From positions 124,001 through 188,000 of the forward strand of contig JBBDXW010000052.1 of NCBI GenBank assembly GCA_040902105.1: a DNA stretch of 64,000 nt. Reading direction: 5' to 3'. The translations under genes were made by a program, and so were the position numbers. This document shows positions 25,765 to 34,279 of the stretch, piece after piece. The notes beneath the pieces were generated by a model. The model was not told the DNA's origin. It was given only the letters and a program-made list of their open reading frames with translations, and searched no databases. How positions within the stretch are numbered: position 1 is the stretch's first letter; each line of letters starts with the position of its first letter. This DNA is from IDS-8 sp040902105 (lineage in GTDB: Bacteria > Pseudomonadota > Gammaproteobacteria > Steroidobacterales > Woeseiaceae).

Positions 25765-28116
25765 TCACAAGCGGTAATTCAGCCTGAGATACCACTCTCG
25801 CGGACGCGACACGATAGCTTGCGCGTACCCGATGCCATCGTTGTTGACACCGCTGACGATGTAGGTCTCGTCTGTCAGGTTCGTTCCTCCCAGTGAAATT
25901 TGCCATTGCGAATCGGGCGTCTGGTAATTGAGGCTGGCATCGAGCAGGTCGTAGCTATCCTGATGAAGACTCGCTTCGTTCGTGAACTCCTTGAACTGAT
26001 CGCTTTTGTAAGAATAATCCCCACGGGCGAACCAGCGGCCGTTTGCGTTCTCAAACAGGTCGACACTCAAACCGAAATGGAATGTCCATTCGGGGGCATT
26101 TGGAAGCTCGCCGGGCAGGGACGGCAACTGCGACTGGGCCAACTGCGAAAATGACTTGTACTGCGCGTCCAGATAGCCGACGCCTGCGTCCAGGCGCAGC
26201 CAGTCAGCTGCCAGGAATTCCGTCTCAATCTCGATGCCTTTGGTTTCCGCTTCGCCGGCGTTGGCAAGGACAGGGACGAACGCGCCGATGGGGCCCGGCC
26301 CGTCGGGGTCGACATTAAACGTGATCTGCAGGTCTTCGTAGTCGGTCCAGAATACGGCGCTGTTGACGCGAAGGCGGCGCTGGAGCAGTTCGGTCTTCAG
26401 TCCTATTTCATACAGTGTTGCGGTTTCCGGCTCCGCGTACCCGATCAACGTATCCGGATCGGTTCCAGGTGCCGGAACGACCGGCGGGAAATAGCGCATC
26501 ACGAAGCCGCCGCCCTTGAAGCCCTCGGCGTAGCGGACATAGCCTCTGATCTCCGGAGTAAAGGCGAAGTCCACGGTCACCGAAGGGTCCGTCGAATCGC
26601 CTTTCCGCTCGTACCACCCGGATGGAAATATCGGTGTACCCGGACCGCCAAAGGCGTCAACCAGGATACCGCTACGCAGGAACTGCTGCGGGTTGAAGCG
26701 ACGCTCTTCGTCGGTGTACCGCAAGCCGCCTGCGATAGAGAGCCGATCTGTCACGTCGTAGCTGAGCTCACCAAAAACCGCCCAGCTCTCGTTCTCGATT
26801 CCTCCACCTGTGGTGAACTGAATCAGGGCGAGATCGACCGGGAAGGCTTGGTCGCCCTCCTCATCCAGGTAGTAGAAGCCAACCAGATAATTCAGACGCT
26901 CTTCGGGAAGGCCGCCGGACAACTGGATTTCCTGGCTGAACTGGTCGAGCTTAATGTCCTGACTGATAAAGTTGAAGTACGCCGGACTAGCGGTCAGTTC
27001 CTGCGAGATATCGGCATCGACGGTACGAAATGCAGTAATCGACTTGGCCTGCAGGGCTCCCGCATCCCAATCAAGGGTCAGGCTGGCTCCCCAAACGTCG
27101 ACCTTCGACTGATTAGGGCCGCTGTTGGTGCTTTCCAGAGAATCAATGTCCCGAACCCATTGTGTATTGAAACAAGCCGGGTTGGTAAAACGTGCCGTAT
27201 CCATCAGAGCCGGATCACATTCTGCGAAAATGATCGTGTTGTTGAGCGCTGCGAACGGCGCATTCTCATCGGCCTTGACGAGCACCTGACCCGGAGACGC
27301 GTCGTCAATACTCGAACCATCAAACGCGACCGTGGCACGGAAAGCATCGGTGACGTCCAGTTCCGCTAGCAGGCGTCCGAAAAAGGAATTGACGTCGCCC
27401 TGGGTATCGCCCGTTGATGTGCCGTCGGGGAGAACCCGGTCGACGTGCCCGTCCCGAGACTGATAGCCACCGGAAACCCGGAGCCGGAAAGAATCAGTCA
27501 TTGGCCCCGACAAGGCAGCCATGGCATCCAGCCGGTCGTTATCGCCAGCTGTCACGTCCGCGGTCACGAACAGTTCATCCGTTGGCCGTTTGGAAGTAAG
27601 AAGAACTGCACCGGCAATCGTGTTGCGGCCGAATAACGTACCTTGCGGACCGCGCAGGACCTCGACCCGCTCCAGGTCCCAGATATCCATTAAAGATCCA
27701 ATCGATTTGCTGACATAGACGCCGTCGAGGTACATGCCAACGCCCGGCTCTACCGTCAGGACGTAGTCCGTCTGACCAATCCCACGGATTGCGACCTGCG
27801 TGGCCCCACCGCCGCCGGACTCGGCGGCAACGCCGTCAAACTGCAGATTGGGCACATACTGTGAGAGGGAAGCAGTATTCAGTGCCTGACGCTGGAGCAT
27901 TTCGTCGCCGGAGAAAGCAGACACGGCGACAGGCGTCTCCTGAAGGCCCTCCTCGCGCTTCCGCGCCGTGACCACGATCTCTTCAAGCGTGGAGGCCTGT
28001 CGCGACTCGTATACGGCTGTCTGCGCTGCTGTCTCCTCGATTGACATCGCAGCAAACAACAGCAGACCGATCAACGCCAGACATGACCGGCCAGCGGTCG
28101 GACGTTGAATGTTCAT
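25765..28116 (-). CDS. TonB-dependent outer-membrane receptor
   Basis: A 783-residue receptor: signal peptide (cleavage after ETAAQ), a TonB-box region in LEEIVVTARKREEGLQ, a plug domain (about 55-165, with RGPQGTLFGRNTIAGAV) and a 22-strand barrel ending in an aromatic-rich LRLNYRL. ATG 28116 is chosen because GAGGTGATCCC precedes it; the 11-residue longer start at 28149 lacks a site. Sequence style (VVTARKREE, GGLRYTDEERRF) is of the kind common in Sphingomonad and Steroidobacter-type receptors for hydrophobic organic compounds. First gene of the catabolic operon. It likely brings in the compound handled by the LLM, SnoaL and PQQ enzymes. Confidence 0.93.
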   Translation of the reverse strand: MNIQRPTAGRSCLALIGLLLFAAMSIEETAAQTAVYESRQASTLEEIVVTARKREEGLQETPVAVSAFSGDEMLQRQALNTASLSQYVPNLQFDGVAAESGGGGATQVAIRGIGQTDYVLTVEPGVGMYLDGVYVSKSIGSLMDIWDLERVEVLRGPQGTLFGRNTIAGAVLLTSKRPTDELFVTADVTAGDNDRLDAMAALSGPMTDSFRLRVSGGYQSRDGHVDRVLPDGTSTGDTQGDVNSFFGRLLAELDVTDAFRATVAFDGSSIDDASPGQVLVKADENAPFAALNNTIIFAECDPALMDTARFTNPACFNTQWVRDIDSLESTNSGPNQSKVDVWGASLTLDWDAGALQAKSITAFRTVDADISQELTASPAYFNFISQDIKLDQFSQEIQLSGGLPEERLNYLVGFYYLDEEGDQAFPVDLALIQFTTGGGIENESWAVFGELSYDVTDRLSIAGGLRYTDEERRFNPQQFLRSGILVDAFGGPGTPIFPSGWYERKGDSTDPSVTVDFAFTPEIRGYVRYAEGFKGGGFVMRYFPPVVPAPGTDPDTLIGYAEPETATLYEIGLKTELLQRRLRVNSAVFWTDYEDLQITFNVDPDGPGPIGAFVPVLANAGEAETKGIEIETEFLAADWLRLDAGVGYLDAQYKSFSQLAQSQLPSLPGELPNAPEWTFHFGLSVDLFENANGRWFARGDYSYKSDQFKEFTNEASLHQDSYDLLDASLNYQTPDSQWQISLGGTNLTDETYIVSGVNNDGIGYAQAIVSRPREWYLRLNYRL

Positions 28117-28394
28117 GGGATCACCTCTACGTGGCTTGTGCGAACGCACATCGATCTCACGCGTTAGTCGCTAAGCTAAATCTATTTCCCGGTGCCGGAA
28201 AGCCGATTCTTGTCCGGCAATAGCCGCTTTTTGCCACGTCGCGCGCCCCCCAGTTGTTGAATTTCTATTCCGGCGGCCGTTAACGGTAGGTCCAGCGTCG
28301 GCGTACCACATCACAAACATGCGGCATAGCAGACCGGCGAGTTTCGATGGCAGCAACGGTTAACCCGCAGCCTCGTAGGGGTGATATCCGGGTT
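28117..28394. other. Promoter region of the catabolic operon
   Basis: About 280 bases between the AraC regulator's stop and the TonB receptor's start, both on the minus strand. It presumably contains the operon promoter and the AraC binding sites; no clear repeat was identified. Confidence 0.4.
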
Positions 28395-29426
28395 CTATCG
28401 GGTAATTGAAGTCACGCGCCGGAGCGTCTCCGACGGCAGTTCGCCGAACAGCGTCCGATAATCACGCGCAAAGCGGCCCGCATTGGGTGCACAGTAACGA
28501 TTGATGATGTCCGTGACGGAATCGCCAGATTCTCCGACATTGGCCAAGTCCCGGCGTGCCAGTTGCAGCCGTTGAATCCGCAACCATCGCATCGGCGTCA
28601 CGCCCCGATGTTGCTCAAAGCCACGATAGAGGGTCCGCATCGAGACACCGGCCGCGCCAATGATATCTTCCACCCGAACGTCTTGCTGCAGGTTGTCTCG
28701 AATGAACTCTTCCGCGCGCTGTATGTAGGCAGGCACTTGCGTAAGGAACTCATGGCGAGAGCGTGGTAACCGGCCGGAATCAGCCAGGAGCGAAACTCGC
28801 ATGACGCTGAGGAAGGATTTCTCGACCGCCTCTGCGACATGAGGAACGTGGAGTGGCGTGAACGGGCGATCAAGTTCGCGGCAGAGATATTCGAGGAATT
28901 CAACAAACCCCGGATTGTCGGGGTCGATATCCCTTGGCCCGGTGGGCGGCGGACCTGGAATATCATCCTGACAAAACGATGATCGCGGCACGCCAACGGC
29001 AAGATGCGCGTGATCCCGCGACATCCACCACCGAAACGGAGACATCGGATCGAGAACGATATAGCTGCCACGCTTGAGCTGGACCGTTTTGCCGAGATGT
29101 TCAACATCGGCGACACCGCTCAGAGGCACGACGACAATGAAGAGCCTTCGATTGATATGCTCAACGGCAACTTCAACATCGGACCCGTAACTGATGTAGT
29201 TGAACGAAGTTTGCCATAGCGCCGCTTTGCGGTGGCAAAACTCGATCGCATCTTCGCCTCGCGTCGGCGACAACGTGTGCCTGCAGAAAACGCGCTCTAC
29301 GTCAGTTTTCGCATCAGCGACAACATGCGTGCGATAGGCACGCGTATTATGAAAAACGTTGTCCGCTGTGAGCCCAAGGCTGACGTGCTGATGGCAGCTT
29401 GATCCACCCGGTTCCGCAATCATCAT
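28395..29426 (-). CDS. AraC-family transcriptional regulator
   Basis: A 343-residue activator: an N-terminal AraC-binding-like sensor domain (about 30-200) and a C-terminal double helix-turn-helix (about 240-340; VEDIIGAAGVSMRTLYRGFE and FARDYRTLFGELPSE). ATG 29426 has an AGGAG site. It lies immediately upstream of, and in the same orientation as, the TonB-receptor operon, and is the obvious candidate activator. Confidence 0.88.
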   Translation of the reverse strand: MMIAEPGGSSCHQHVSLGLTADNVFHNTRAYRTHVVADAKTDVERVFCRHTLSPTRGEDAIEFCHRKAALWQTSFNYISYGSDVEVAVEHINRRLFIVVVPLSGVADVEHLGKTVQLKRGSYIVLDPMSPFRWWMSRDHAHLAVGVPRSSFCQDDIPGPPPTGPRDIDPDNPGFVEFLEYLCRELDRPFTPLHVPHVAEAVEKSFLSVMRVSLLADSGRLPRSRHEFLTQVPAYIQRAEEFIRDNLQQDVRVEDIIGAAGVSMRTLYRGFEQHRGVTPMRWLRIQRLQLARRDLANVGESGDSVTDIINRYCAPNAGRFARDYRTLFGELPSETLRRVTSITR

Positions 29427-29778
29427 CGTCGGACTCCTGGCAGATGGTGGCGCTCAGTTTGTGTGAAATACAACACCGAACGACCCTTTTGTAAGCGAGA
29501 AATTCTGGACTTTTCTTACATCGAGCATACACAAGTTCCGCGGAGTTGCAAGAAAGCGACGCCGCCGGTGAGAACGAACGCAAATGCCTGTTTGGCAAAG
29601 CTTGTGGGCTGACGTCGCCGTGCCTCCAATCGGGCGGGCCGCCCTGACCGCCCAATCAATCGCTACGATTCTCCACGGTTTACTTTGCCATATTGTCAAT
29701 GCGACGCTGCAAGGATGCACGAGATCCGGAGCAGAGAATGGCAGGATCGAACATTCGGTGCCCTTCCCGAAAGAGGGG
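29427..29778. other. No gene recognised
   Basis: About 350 bases between the AraC regulator and the IS3-type remnant. It holds the regulator's promoter; short frames on both strands have no family resemblance. Confidence 0.4.
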
Positions 29779-30381
29779 TGACACTTTATTCCGGCGGTGA
29801 GTGTCAAGATAGTTGTCGCGTGGTCGAGGCAGCGGCATTTGACGTCACGCGCTGTGGATTCAGAGCCACGCAGCCGATCGGAGTCCAGTTGCGGGGTGTA
29901 CCAGTTCACCGCTCCGGGTTAAAGGAAACGGCAGCCGCGGGTACGCCGGGGTGTGTTCCAGCGTTCGAAAAAGCCCCTCCGAGTACGGATTATCATCAGA
30001 GAGGTGCGGCCGGCTGAAGGATGGCACCACGCCGAGCCACTGCAAAGTTGAGATCATGGTGCTGCTACGCATTGGCGCACCATTATCGGAGTGAAGCACG
30101 AGACCGCGAGGATCGACATTGGCGTCGCGGCACGCCTGCGTGACCAGCTCGGCCGCCGCCGCTGCGGACTCACTCGCTGCGACTCGCCACCCGACGATAC
30201 GGCGACCTGTCTGTCGTGACAGTTCGCTGGCGCTAACCGCCTGCTTGCCCGTCAGTTGCTGAATCATCTTGCGCTTAAACGCAATGGAATATGGCCTGGT
30301 CATTTTTAGTTCTCGCAGCCAAAGTGGGAAATGCCCTGACGCGACAAGTATCCTGGCACAGGGGGCCGGAATAAAGCGTCA
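29779..30381 (-). mobile_element. IS3-type element with internal deletion, both ends kept
   Basis: About 603 bp bounded by imperfect inverted repeats. Read inward, both ends share TGAC-CTTTATTCCGGC and, after a short variable part, a GTG-CA-GATA-TTGTCGCGT block, about 34 of 43 positions. Inside is one minus-strand frame fusing the start of OrfA to the catalytic domain of OrfB. No target-site duplication could be seen. The kept ends could be mobilised in trans by a full copy elsewhere. Confidence 0.65.
29860..30303 (-). pseudogene. OrfA-OrfB deletion fusion of an IS3-type transposase
   Basis: A 147-residue frame. Residues 1-33 (MTRPYSIAFKRKMIQQLTGK...) are the beginning of OrfA; from about residue 34 it continues in frame with the integrase core (IVGWRVA, GLVLHSDNGAPM with the second catalytic Asp, and NPYSEGLFRTL near the catalytic Glu). 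The HTH rest, the leucine zipper and the first catalytic Asp are deleted, so it cannot be an active transposase. The C-terminus is frameshifted after LPFPL. Confidence 0.7.
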
Positions 30382-30450
30382 ACCATGTGACCGGAATGGA
30401 CCCCCGGTCATTCCGCTTGAATAAAGATGGTGAAACCACCATAATAGGGC

Positions 30451-30819
30451 ATGGATCAAAGGGATTTGAAGCCTCTGGAGTGGGTCGGATCGAGCAGGGA
30501 GGACCTGAAGGAATTTCCCTCCGCGGTGCAGGATCATGCTGGTTTTGCTCTGTTTCAGGCACAAGCCGGCCTGATGCACCGCGATGCGAAGCCTCTCAAG
30601 GGAATAGGCGCGGGTGTTCTAGAGGTTGTGTCGCGCCATGAAGGCGACACGTACCGCGCGGTCTACACGGTGCGGTTCAAGGTGGCCGTCTATGTGCTAC
30701 ACGCCTTCCAGAAGAAGGCCAAGAAAGGAATTGCGACGCCGAAACAGGAAATCGACCTGGTCAAGCGAAGGCTGAAGATAGCACAGCAACACTACAACGA
30801 GACCTATGGTAAGGGCTGA
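30451..30819 (+). CDS. RelE/Gp49-type toxin (HigB-like)
   Basis: A 122-residue toxin of the phage Gp49-like/HigB branch of the RelE superfamily: LKEFPSAVQDHAGFALFQAQ, GAGVLEVV, and the conserved YRAVYTVRFKVAVYVLHAFQ then KKAKKG core with basic residues for mRNA cleavage. Full length, intact frame. The XRE antitoxin follows five bases after the stop, toxin first, as is typical for higBA. Confidence 0.88.
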   Translation: MDQRDLKPLEWVGSSREDLKEFPSAVQDHAGFALFQAQAGLMHRDAKPLKGIGAGVLEVVSRHEGDTYRAVYTVRFKVAVYVLHAFQKKAKKGIATPKQEIDLVKRRLKIAQQHYNETYGKG

Positions 30820-30823
30820 GGCA

Positions 30824-31153
30824 ATGACCAAAAATAAAGTGAAGATCAAGCGAAGCAGCGGCAACGTTTTTGCCGATCTGAATTTGCCAGAGGCTGATGT
30901 CCAGCTTCTTAAAGCGGATCTCGTGACCAGGATTGATGCGATTATCCGCCAGCGTCGACTAACCCAGCTCGAGGCAGCGAAGGTGCTCGGCCTGTCGCAA
31001 CCCGACGTGTCCCGACTTCTTCGGGGGAACTTCCGGGAATATTCGGTTGACCGCCTCTTGCGTCTGTTGACGGCCCTTGGGCGTGACGTGGAAATAGTCA
31101 TTCGAAAGCCCCGCTCCCGGCGCCGGGGCAGGCTGAGTATTGAAGCGGCCTAA
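30824..31153 (+). CDS. XRE-family antitoxin (HigA-like)
   Basis: A 109-residue antitoxin with an HTH at about residues 43-85 (RRLTQLEAAKVLGLSQPDVS then RLLRGNF). ATG 30824 is preferred over 30806 since an AGGG/GAGG stretch precedes it. It should bind the toxin and repress the operon. An inverted repeat CGGAATG...CATTCCG at 30391-30414, upstream of the toxin, is a possible operator. Confidence 0.88.
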   Translation: MTKNKVKIKRSSGNVFADLNLPEADVQLLKADLVTRIDAIIRQRRLTQLEAAKVLGLSQPDVSRLLRGNFREYSVDRLLRLLTALGRDVEIVIRKPRSRRRGRLSIEAA

Positions 31154-31271
31154 CAGGGACTGTACAACTGCCAGCCTCGGGTAGCGGTGAAGTGAAGAGT
31201 CAGCCGGCACCAGAAGCGATCTTAACGGTGCCCACACGCAATTCGCGCTCATCAATCGTTAGCAGATCAGA

Positions 31272-31394
31272 ATGCGCGATACCATCACGGCGGCCGGCTC
31301 GCAGACGAAGAAGGACACGGTTGAGCTCGGCCTGCAGGCGTCGACCAAACTGAAGCTGCAGGAGCGTTCGGAGCTGCTGCCGCAACTACTTTGA
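31272..31394 (+). pseudogene. VapB-like antitoxin remnant
   Basis: A 40-codon frame starting ATG. The middle SQTKKDTVELGLQASTKLKL resembles the TKKEVVELGL..L..LK region of VapB antitoxins of the ribbon-helix-helix class. The N-terminal DNA-binding strand is mostly replaced and no PIN toxin follows; scar 3 begins eight bases after its stop, so the insertion or deletion event at that scar probably removed the toxin. Confidence 0.45.
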
Positions 31395-31401
31395 AAAGTG
31401 G

Positions 31402-31445
31402 TGCGCGCCCGGAGAGATTCGAACTCCCGACCACCTGGTTCGAAG
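31402..31445 (-). repeat. tRNA-Arg 3' end, attachment-site scar 3
   Basis: Identical to the 44-mer at 9941. Similarity with scar 1 continues about 115 bp to the right, including the GTCGGCAAATTGTCGGCAG block, so scars 1 and 3 came from closely related elements. Confidence 0.75.
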
Positions 31446-31884
31446 CCACGACAGTAACAGTAACTACTTGATCTAAAACGCCAGAAAGACGACGTCCGTT
31501 GCAGAAAGCGCCCTACCAAGCACAACGACGCATGACGAGTGTCGGCAAATTGTCGGCAGCGATCTATCTGCCCGCTCGGTGAATATCGACCCTTCCACTC
31601 GGGAATGCCGAGCTGGGGCGTTGTCGGCCTCGCTGATTTCGTGCGTGATCCTGCAAATCACAACGATTGTGCTGCTCTACATCGTCCTGGCGGTGGAGCA
31701 ACAGGTTGCGGGCTTTGGGACCCTCATCGACGCATTTTGGCGAACCAGCGCACAAGCCAATATTCCTTCGGCGATCACGCGTCCGCCGCGGTTTTCCAAT
31801 CACTGCGCTTTTCAGCCATTGCAGGTATAGCGCCCTTGGACCGGGGACTCGGAACGCGAGGCCCCGGTCAGCAGGCGCTACGGA
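31446..31884. other. Attachment arm and decayed DNA
   Basis: Contains the arm shared with scar 1. At 31532-31582 a 16-codon ATG frame (start MTSVGKLSAA) could be the first residues of the lost integrase. A hydrophobic frame near 31630-31700 (LISCVILQITTIVLLYIVLA) may be a membrane-protein fragment. No complete gene. Confidence 0.4.
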
Positions 31885-32361
31885 TCAACCGAACTGGAAG
31901 GGCTCGGCCGGCAATGATCCGCCGATCATACCGTTCAGCGTGGTCCAGTGGATCATTTCATCGGCCGAAATCTGAGCGAAAAGTTGGGATAGACCGGAAT
32001 CCCGGATGCTCGATATCTGGCTGATATAACCGCTAGCGGCACCGCGTTCGAGCGTTGTCGCCAGAGAGAGAATATCGGCCTGCGACTTCAGCGCGCCGAG
32101 TTTCAGCTCAGAGACATAGTCGTCATCGCTCTTCGGCGCGGCCGGCGTCGCGCCGATGTCGCTGATGAGTTTCGCCAGCGCGTCGCGATGACCTTCGTGA
32201 TGGCTTTTGAATAGCAGGGCGACTTTCAGCGTGTCAGGGACAAGAAGGCCGCTGCCGCCCGCAATGCGATACGCCGCGATCCCAGCATGCTCACCGGCGA
32301 GCGCACTCTGGATGACCTCAACATCCTGCGAAATGTCGTGTGTTTTTCCCGTGATGCCCAA
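31885..32361 (-). CDS. Ferritin-like domain protein
   Basis: A 158-residue four-helix protein. Helix motifs EVIQSALAGEHAGIAAYRIA, HHEGHRDALAKLIS and QISADEMIHWTTL carry Glu and His residues in the ExxH pattern of the ferritin-like superfamily, though the set is not that of an iron-storage ferritin. The start is TTG at 32361 with AGGAGG five bases upstream; no ATG fits. It could bind iron or act in oxidative-stress protection, in line with the Msr genes upstream on the same strand. Confidence 0.75.
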   Translation of the reverse strand: MGITGKTHDISQDVEVIQSALAGEHAGIAAYRIAGGSGLLVPDTLKVALLFKSHHEGHRDALAKLISDIGATPAAPKSDDDYVSELKLGALKSQADILSLATTLERGAASGYISQISSIRDSGLSQLFAQISADEMIHWTTLNGMIGGSLPAEPFQFG

Positions 32362-32433
32362 AACAACCTCCTCTTTTCGGCAGGGCCGGTGCGGTCTTCC
32401 GCACCTCCCCCGCGATCCATCCTAAGCTCAGAA

Positions 32434-33009
32434 TCAGCTTCTAACCCGTGCAGCGTTCCAGGACCGAGCATCCACGCCAGTATGAGCAGGAGTTGCCGTG
32501 GACTCGCCAGCGGTCTCCCGCTTGGGAAAGACCCAGTCGGGACGAGGGAAGTGACAGGTGTAGCCGTTCGGAAGGCGCTCCAGATAGTCCTGGTGCTCCG
32601 GCTCGGCTTCCCAGAAATCGCCGACAGGCGTCACCTCGGTGACGACCTTGCCCGGCCACAGGCGCGACGCTTTCACGTCGGCGATCGTCTCCTCCGCCAC
32701 CTTTCTCTGCTCGTCGCTCGTATAGAAGATCGCCGAACGGTAGCTTGTGCCGATATCGTTGCCCTGACGGTTCCGCGTCGTGGGGTCGTGGATTTGGAAG
32801 AAATACTCCAGGATGCGCCGGTAGCTCGTCTCCGCTGTATCGAAAACGATTTCAATCCCCTCCGCATGAGCGCCACGGTTGCGGTAGGTCGCGTTCGGAG
32901 TGTCGCCGCCAGTATAGCCGACGCGAGTCGAGACAACGCCGGGAAGCTTGCGGATCAAGTCCTGCATCCCCCAGAAGCATCCCCCAGCGAGTACAGCGCG
33001 CTGATGCAT
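32434..33009 (-). CDS. msrA: Peptide-methionine (S)-S-oxide reductase MsrA
   Basis: A 191-residue MsrA. The catalytic motif GGCFWGMQD puts the active Cys at residue 11; YTGGDTPNATYRNRGAHAEG and FFQIHDPTTRNRQGNDIGTS are family signatures. It reduces the S-epimer of methionine sulfoxide using thioredoxin. The ATG at 33009 lies one base after the msrB stop (33011), so the pair is coupled. A longer in-frame start at 33135 would overlap msrB heavily and is rejected. Confidence 0.95.
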   Translation of the reverse strand: MHQRAVLAGGCFWGMQDLIRKLPGVVSTRVGYTGGDTPNATYRNRGAHAEGIEIVFDTAETSYRRILEYFFQIHDPTTRNRQGNDIGTSYRSAIFYTSDEQRKVAEETIADVKASRLWPGKVVTEVTPVGDFWEAEPEHQDYLERLPNGYTCHFPRPDWVFPKRETAGESTATPAHTGVDARSWNAARVRS

Positions 33010-33010
33010 G

Positions 33011-33454
33011 TTAAACCTCCTCAACCTGATCGAGATATTCGCCGTAGCCCTCGCTCTCCATGTCGTCGCGATGGACGAACCGGAGCGATGCGGAATTGAT
33101 GCAGTAGCGCAGGCCACCGCGATCAGCCGGGCCATCCGGGAAGACGTGGCCGAGGTGGCTGTCGCCGTGGGTTGATCTAACCTCGGTCCTGATCATCCCA
33201 TGGGAGTTGTCCCGCAACTCGTTCATGTTTGTGGAAACGATGGGCTTAGTGAAACTTGGCCATCCGCAGCCCGACTCAAACTTGTCCGACGACGCAAAGA
33301 GAGGCTCGCCTGAGACGATGTCCACGTAGATGCCAGGCTCCGTGTGATCGTTGTATTCCCCGGTGAACGGGCGTTCGGTGCCCGCCTCCTGAGTGACACG
33401 GCGCTGCTCCGCCGTCAGTCGATCGATCGCCTCCTGCGACTTTCCATACTGCAT
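33011..33454 (-). CDS. msrB: Peptide-methionine (R)-S-oxide reductase MsrB
   Basis: A 147-residue MsrB. The catalytic Cys118 is in LRYCINS; SGCGWPSF and HLGHVFPDGP are the family signatures. The zinc CxxC pairs are absent (FASSDKFESGCG), so this is the metal-free form. It handles the R-epimer, complementing the coupled MsrA downstream. Confidence 0.95.
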   Translation of the reverse strand: MQYGKSQEAIDRLTAEQRRVTQEAGTERPFTGEYNDHTEPGIYVDIVSGEPLFASSDKFESGCGWPSFTKPIVSTNMNELRDNSHGMIRTEVRSTHGDSHLGHVFPDGPADRGGLRYCINSASLRFVHRDDMESEGYGEYLDQVEEV

Positions 33455-33625
33455 AATGAGCCTCCAATACTTTGCTTGAGAGCGAGCGCGTTGCTGTTAG
33501 CTCTCACCAGCGCGGCACAAAATTTTCCAATACGCTGTGAGTATAGTTTCTTGTCTGGCACAGCGAGTCCACAATGCGTCTCCAATCGTCCGCGTTCCGC
33601 GCTTTGACCGCCTTCATATCAACAC

Positions 33626-33746
33626 TTATCGGCCCACCCTATTGGACGCCGTACTCGGCACTCCGCCGAGCCATCCACGCAGCGCGCGCGCAATTAATGT
33701 CTTCGTTGGCGTGCAGCCGTCGTTGACGCAGGTTCCCCCGATGCTC
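33626..33746 (-). pseudogene. Disulfide-oxidoreductase fragment (MerA/lipoamide-dehydrogenase type)
   Basis: Forty codons give SIGGTCVNDGCTPTKTLIAR, the redox-active CxxxxC motif of FAD-dependent disulfide oxidoreductases of the mercuric-reductase-like branch, and then run into a stop. The rest of the gene is absent. It sits directly behind the GreA-like gene. Confidence 0.7.
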
Positions 33747-33749
33747 ACG

Positions 33750-34193
33750 CTATGCGACGTCTTCGATCAGAAGCTTCCTCCCGTTGAACTCCACGGTCTC
33801 GCCGGCCCGTGCTCCTTCGATTGCCTCGAAGATCGGGGCCATTGTGGAAATCCCCATGACCTCTCGACCATCGCAGGTGAACTTGCTGGTGGAGACGGCA
33901 ATGACGAAGTATCGACCAGACAGCCGCACGAGTGCTCCTTCAGTAACGGTCGACTTTGGCCCGAAGTCGACTTCTCTCAACTTGTCCGCCTTATCTGTAT
34001 GATCGTGGAGGGCATCGTCCAGGGCTTCGGATAGATCACTGGCGATTTCGGCCTGGGCCTGCTCATCGCTTTCGATCGGTTCGCTTCGGTCGAGCCGAGC
34101 AGCAGCAACATAGTCGAAGTACTTTTCGCGGGCGCTTTGAAGCGCCGCGCCCTCAAGCGAAAGCATTGTCTCTTTGATGATGTTCTTGTCCAT
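33750..34193 (-). CDS. GreA/GreB C-terminal-domain-like protein
   Basis: A 147-residue protein. An N-terminal helical part rich in acidic residues (DEQAQAEIASDLSEALDDAL) precedes a beta domain (EGALVRLSGRYFVIAVSTSK, MAPIFEAIEGARAGETVEFN, then GRKLLIEDV) resembling the FKBP-like C-terminal domain of GreA/GreB/Rnk transcription factors. ATG 34193 has a perfect AGGAGGT site. It might bind RNA polymerase; the coiled-coil finger of GreA is not evident. Confidence 0.65.
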   Translation of the reverse strand: MDKNIIKETMLSLEGAALQSAREKYFDYVAAARLDRSEPIESDEQAQAEIASDLSEALDDALHDHTDKADKLREVDFGPKSTVTEGALVRLSGRYFVIAVSTSKFTCDGREVMGISTMAPIFEAIEGARAGETVEFNGRKLLIEDVA

Positions 34194-34279
34194 CGTTACC
34201 TCCTTGAGGAACCTCGTTCCTCTCAATGGGTCCGGCCACTGAAGCTTCCTGAGCATCGGTTATTGGCCGCCGGAGCATC

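Noticed and set aside
33537..34034. Plus-strand frame with the segment VQPSLTQVPP
   Set aside because: This is the reverse complement of the GGTCVNDGC redox motif of a disulfide oxidoreductase fragment on the minus strand.
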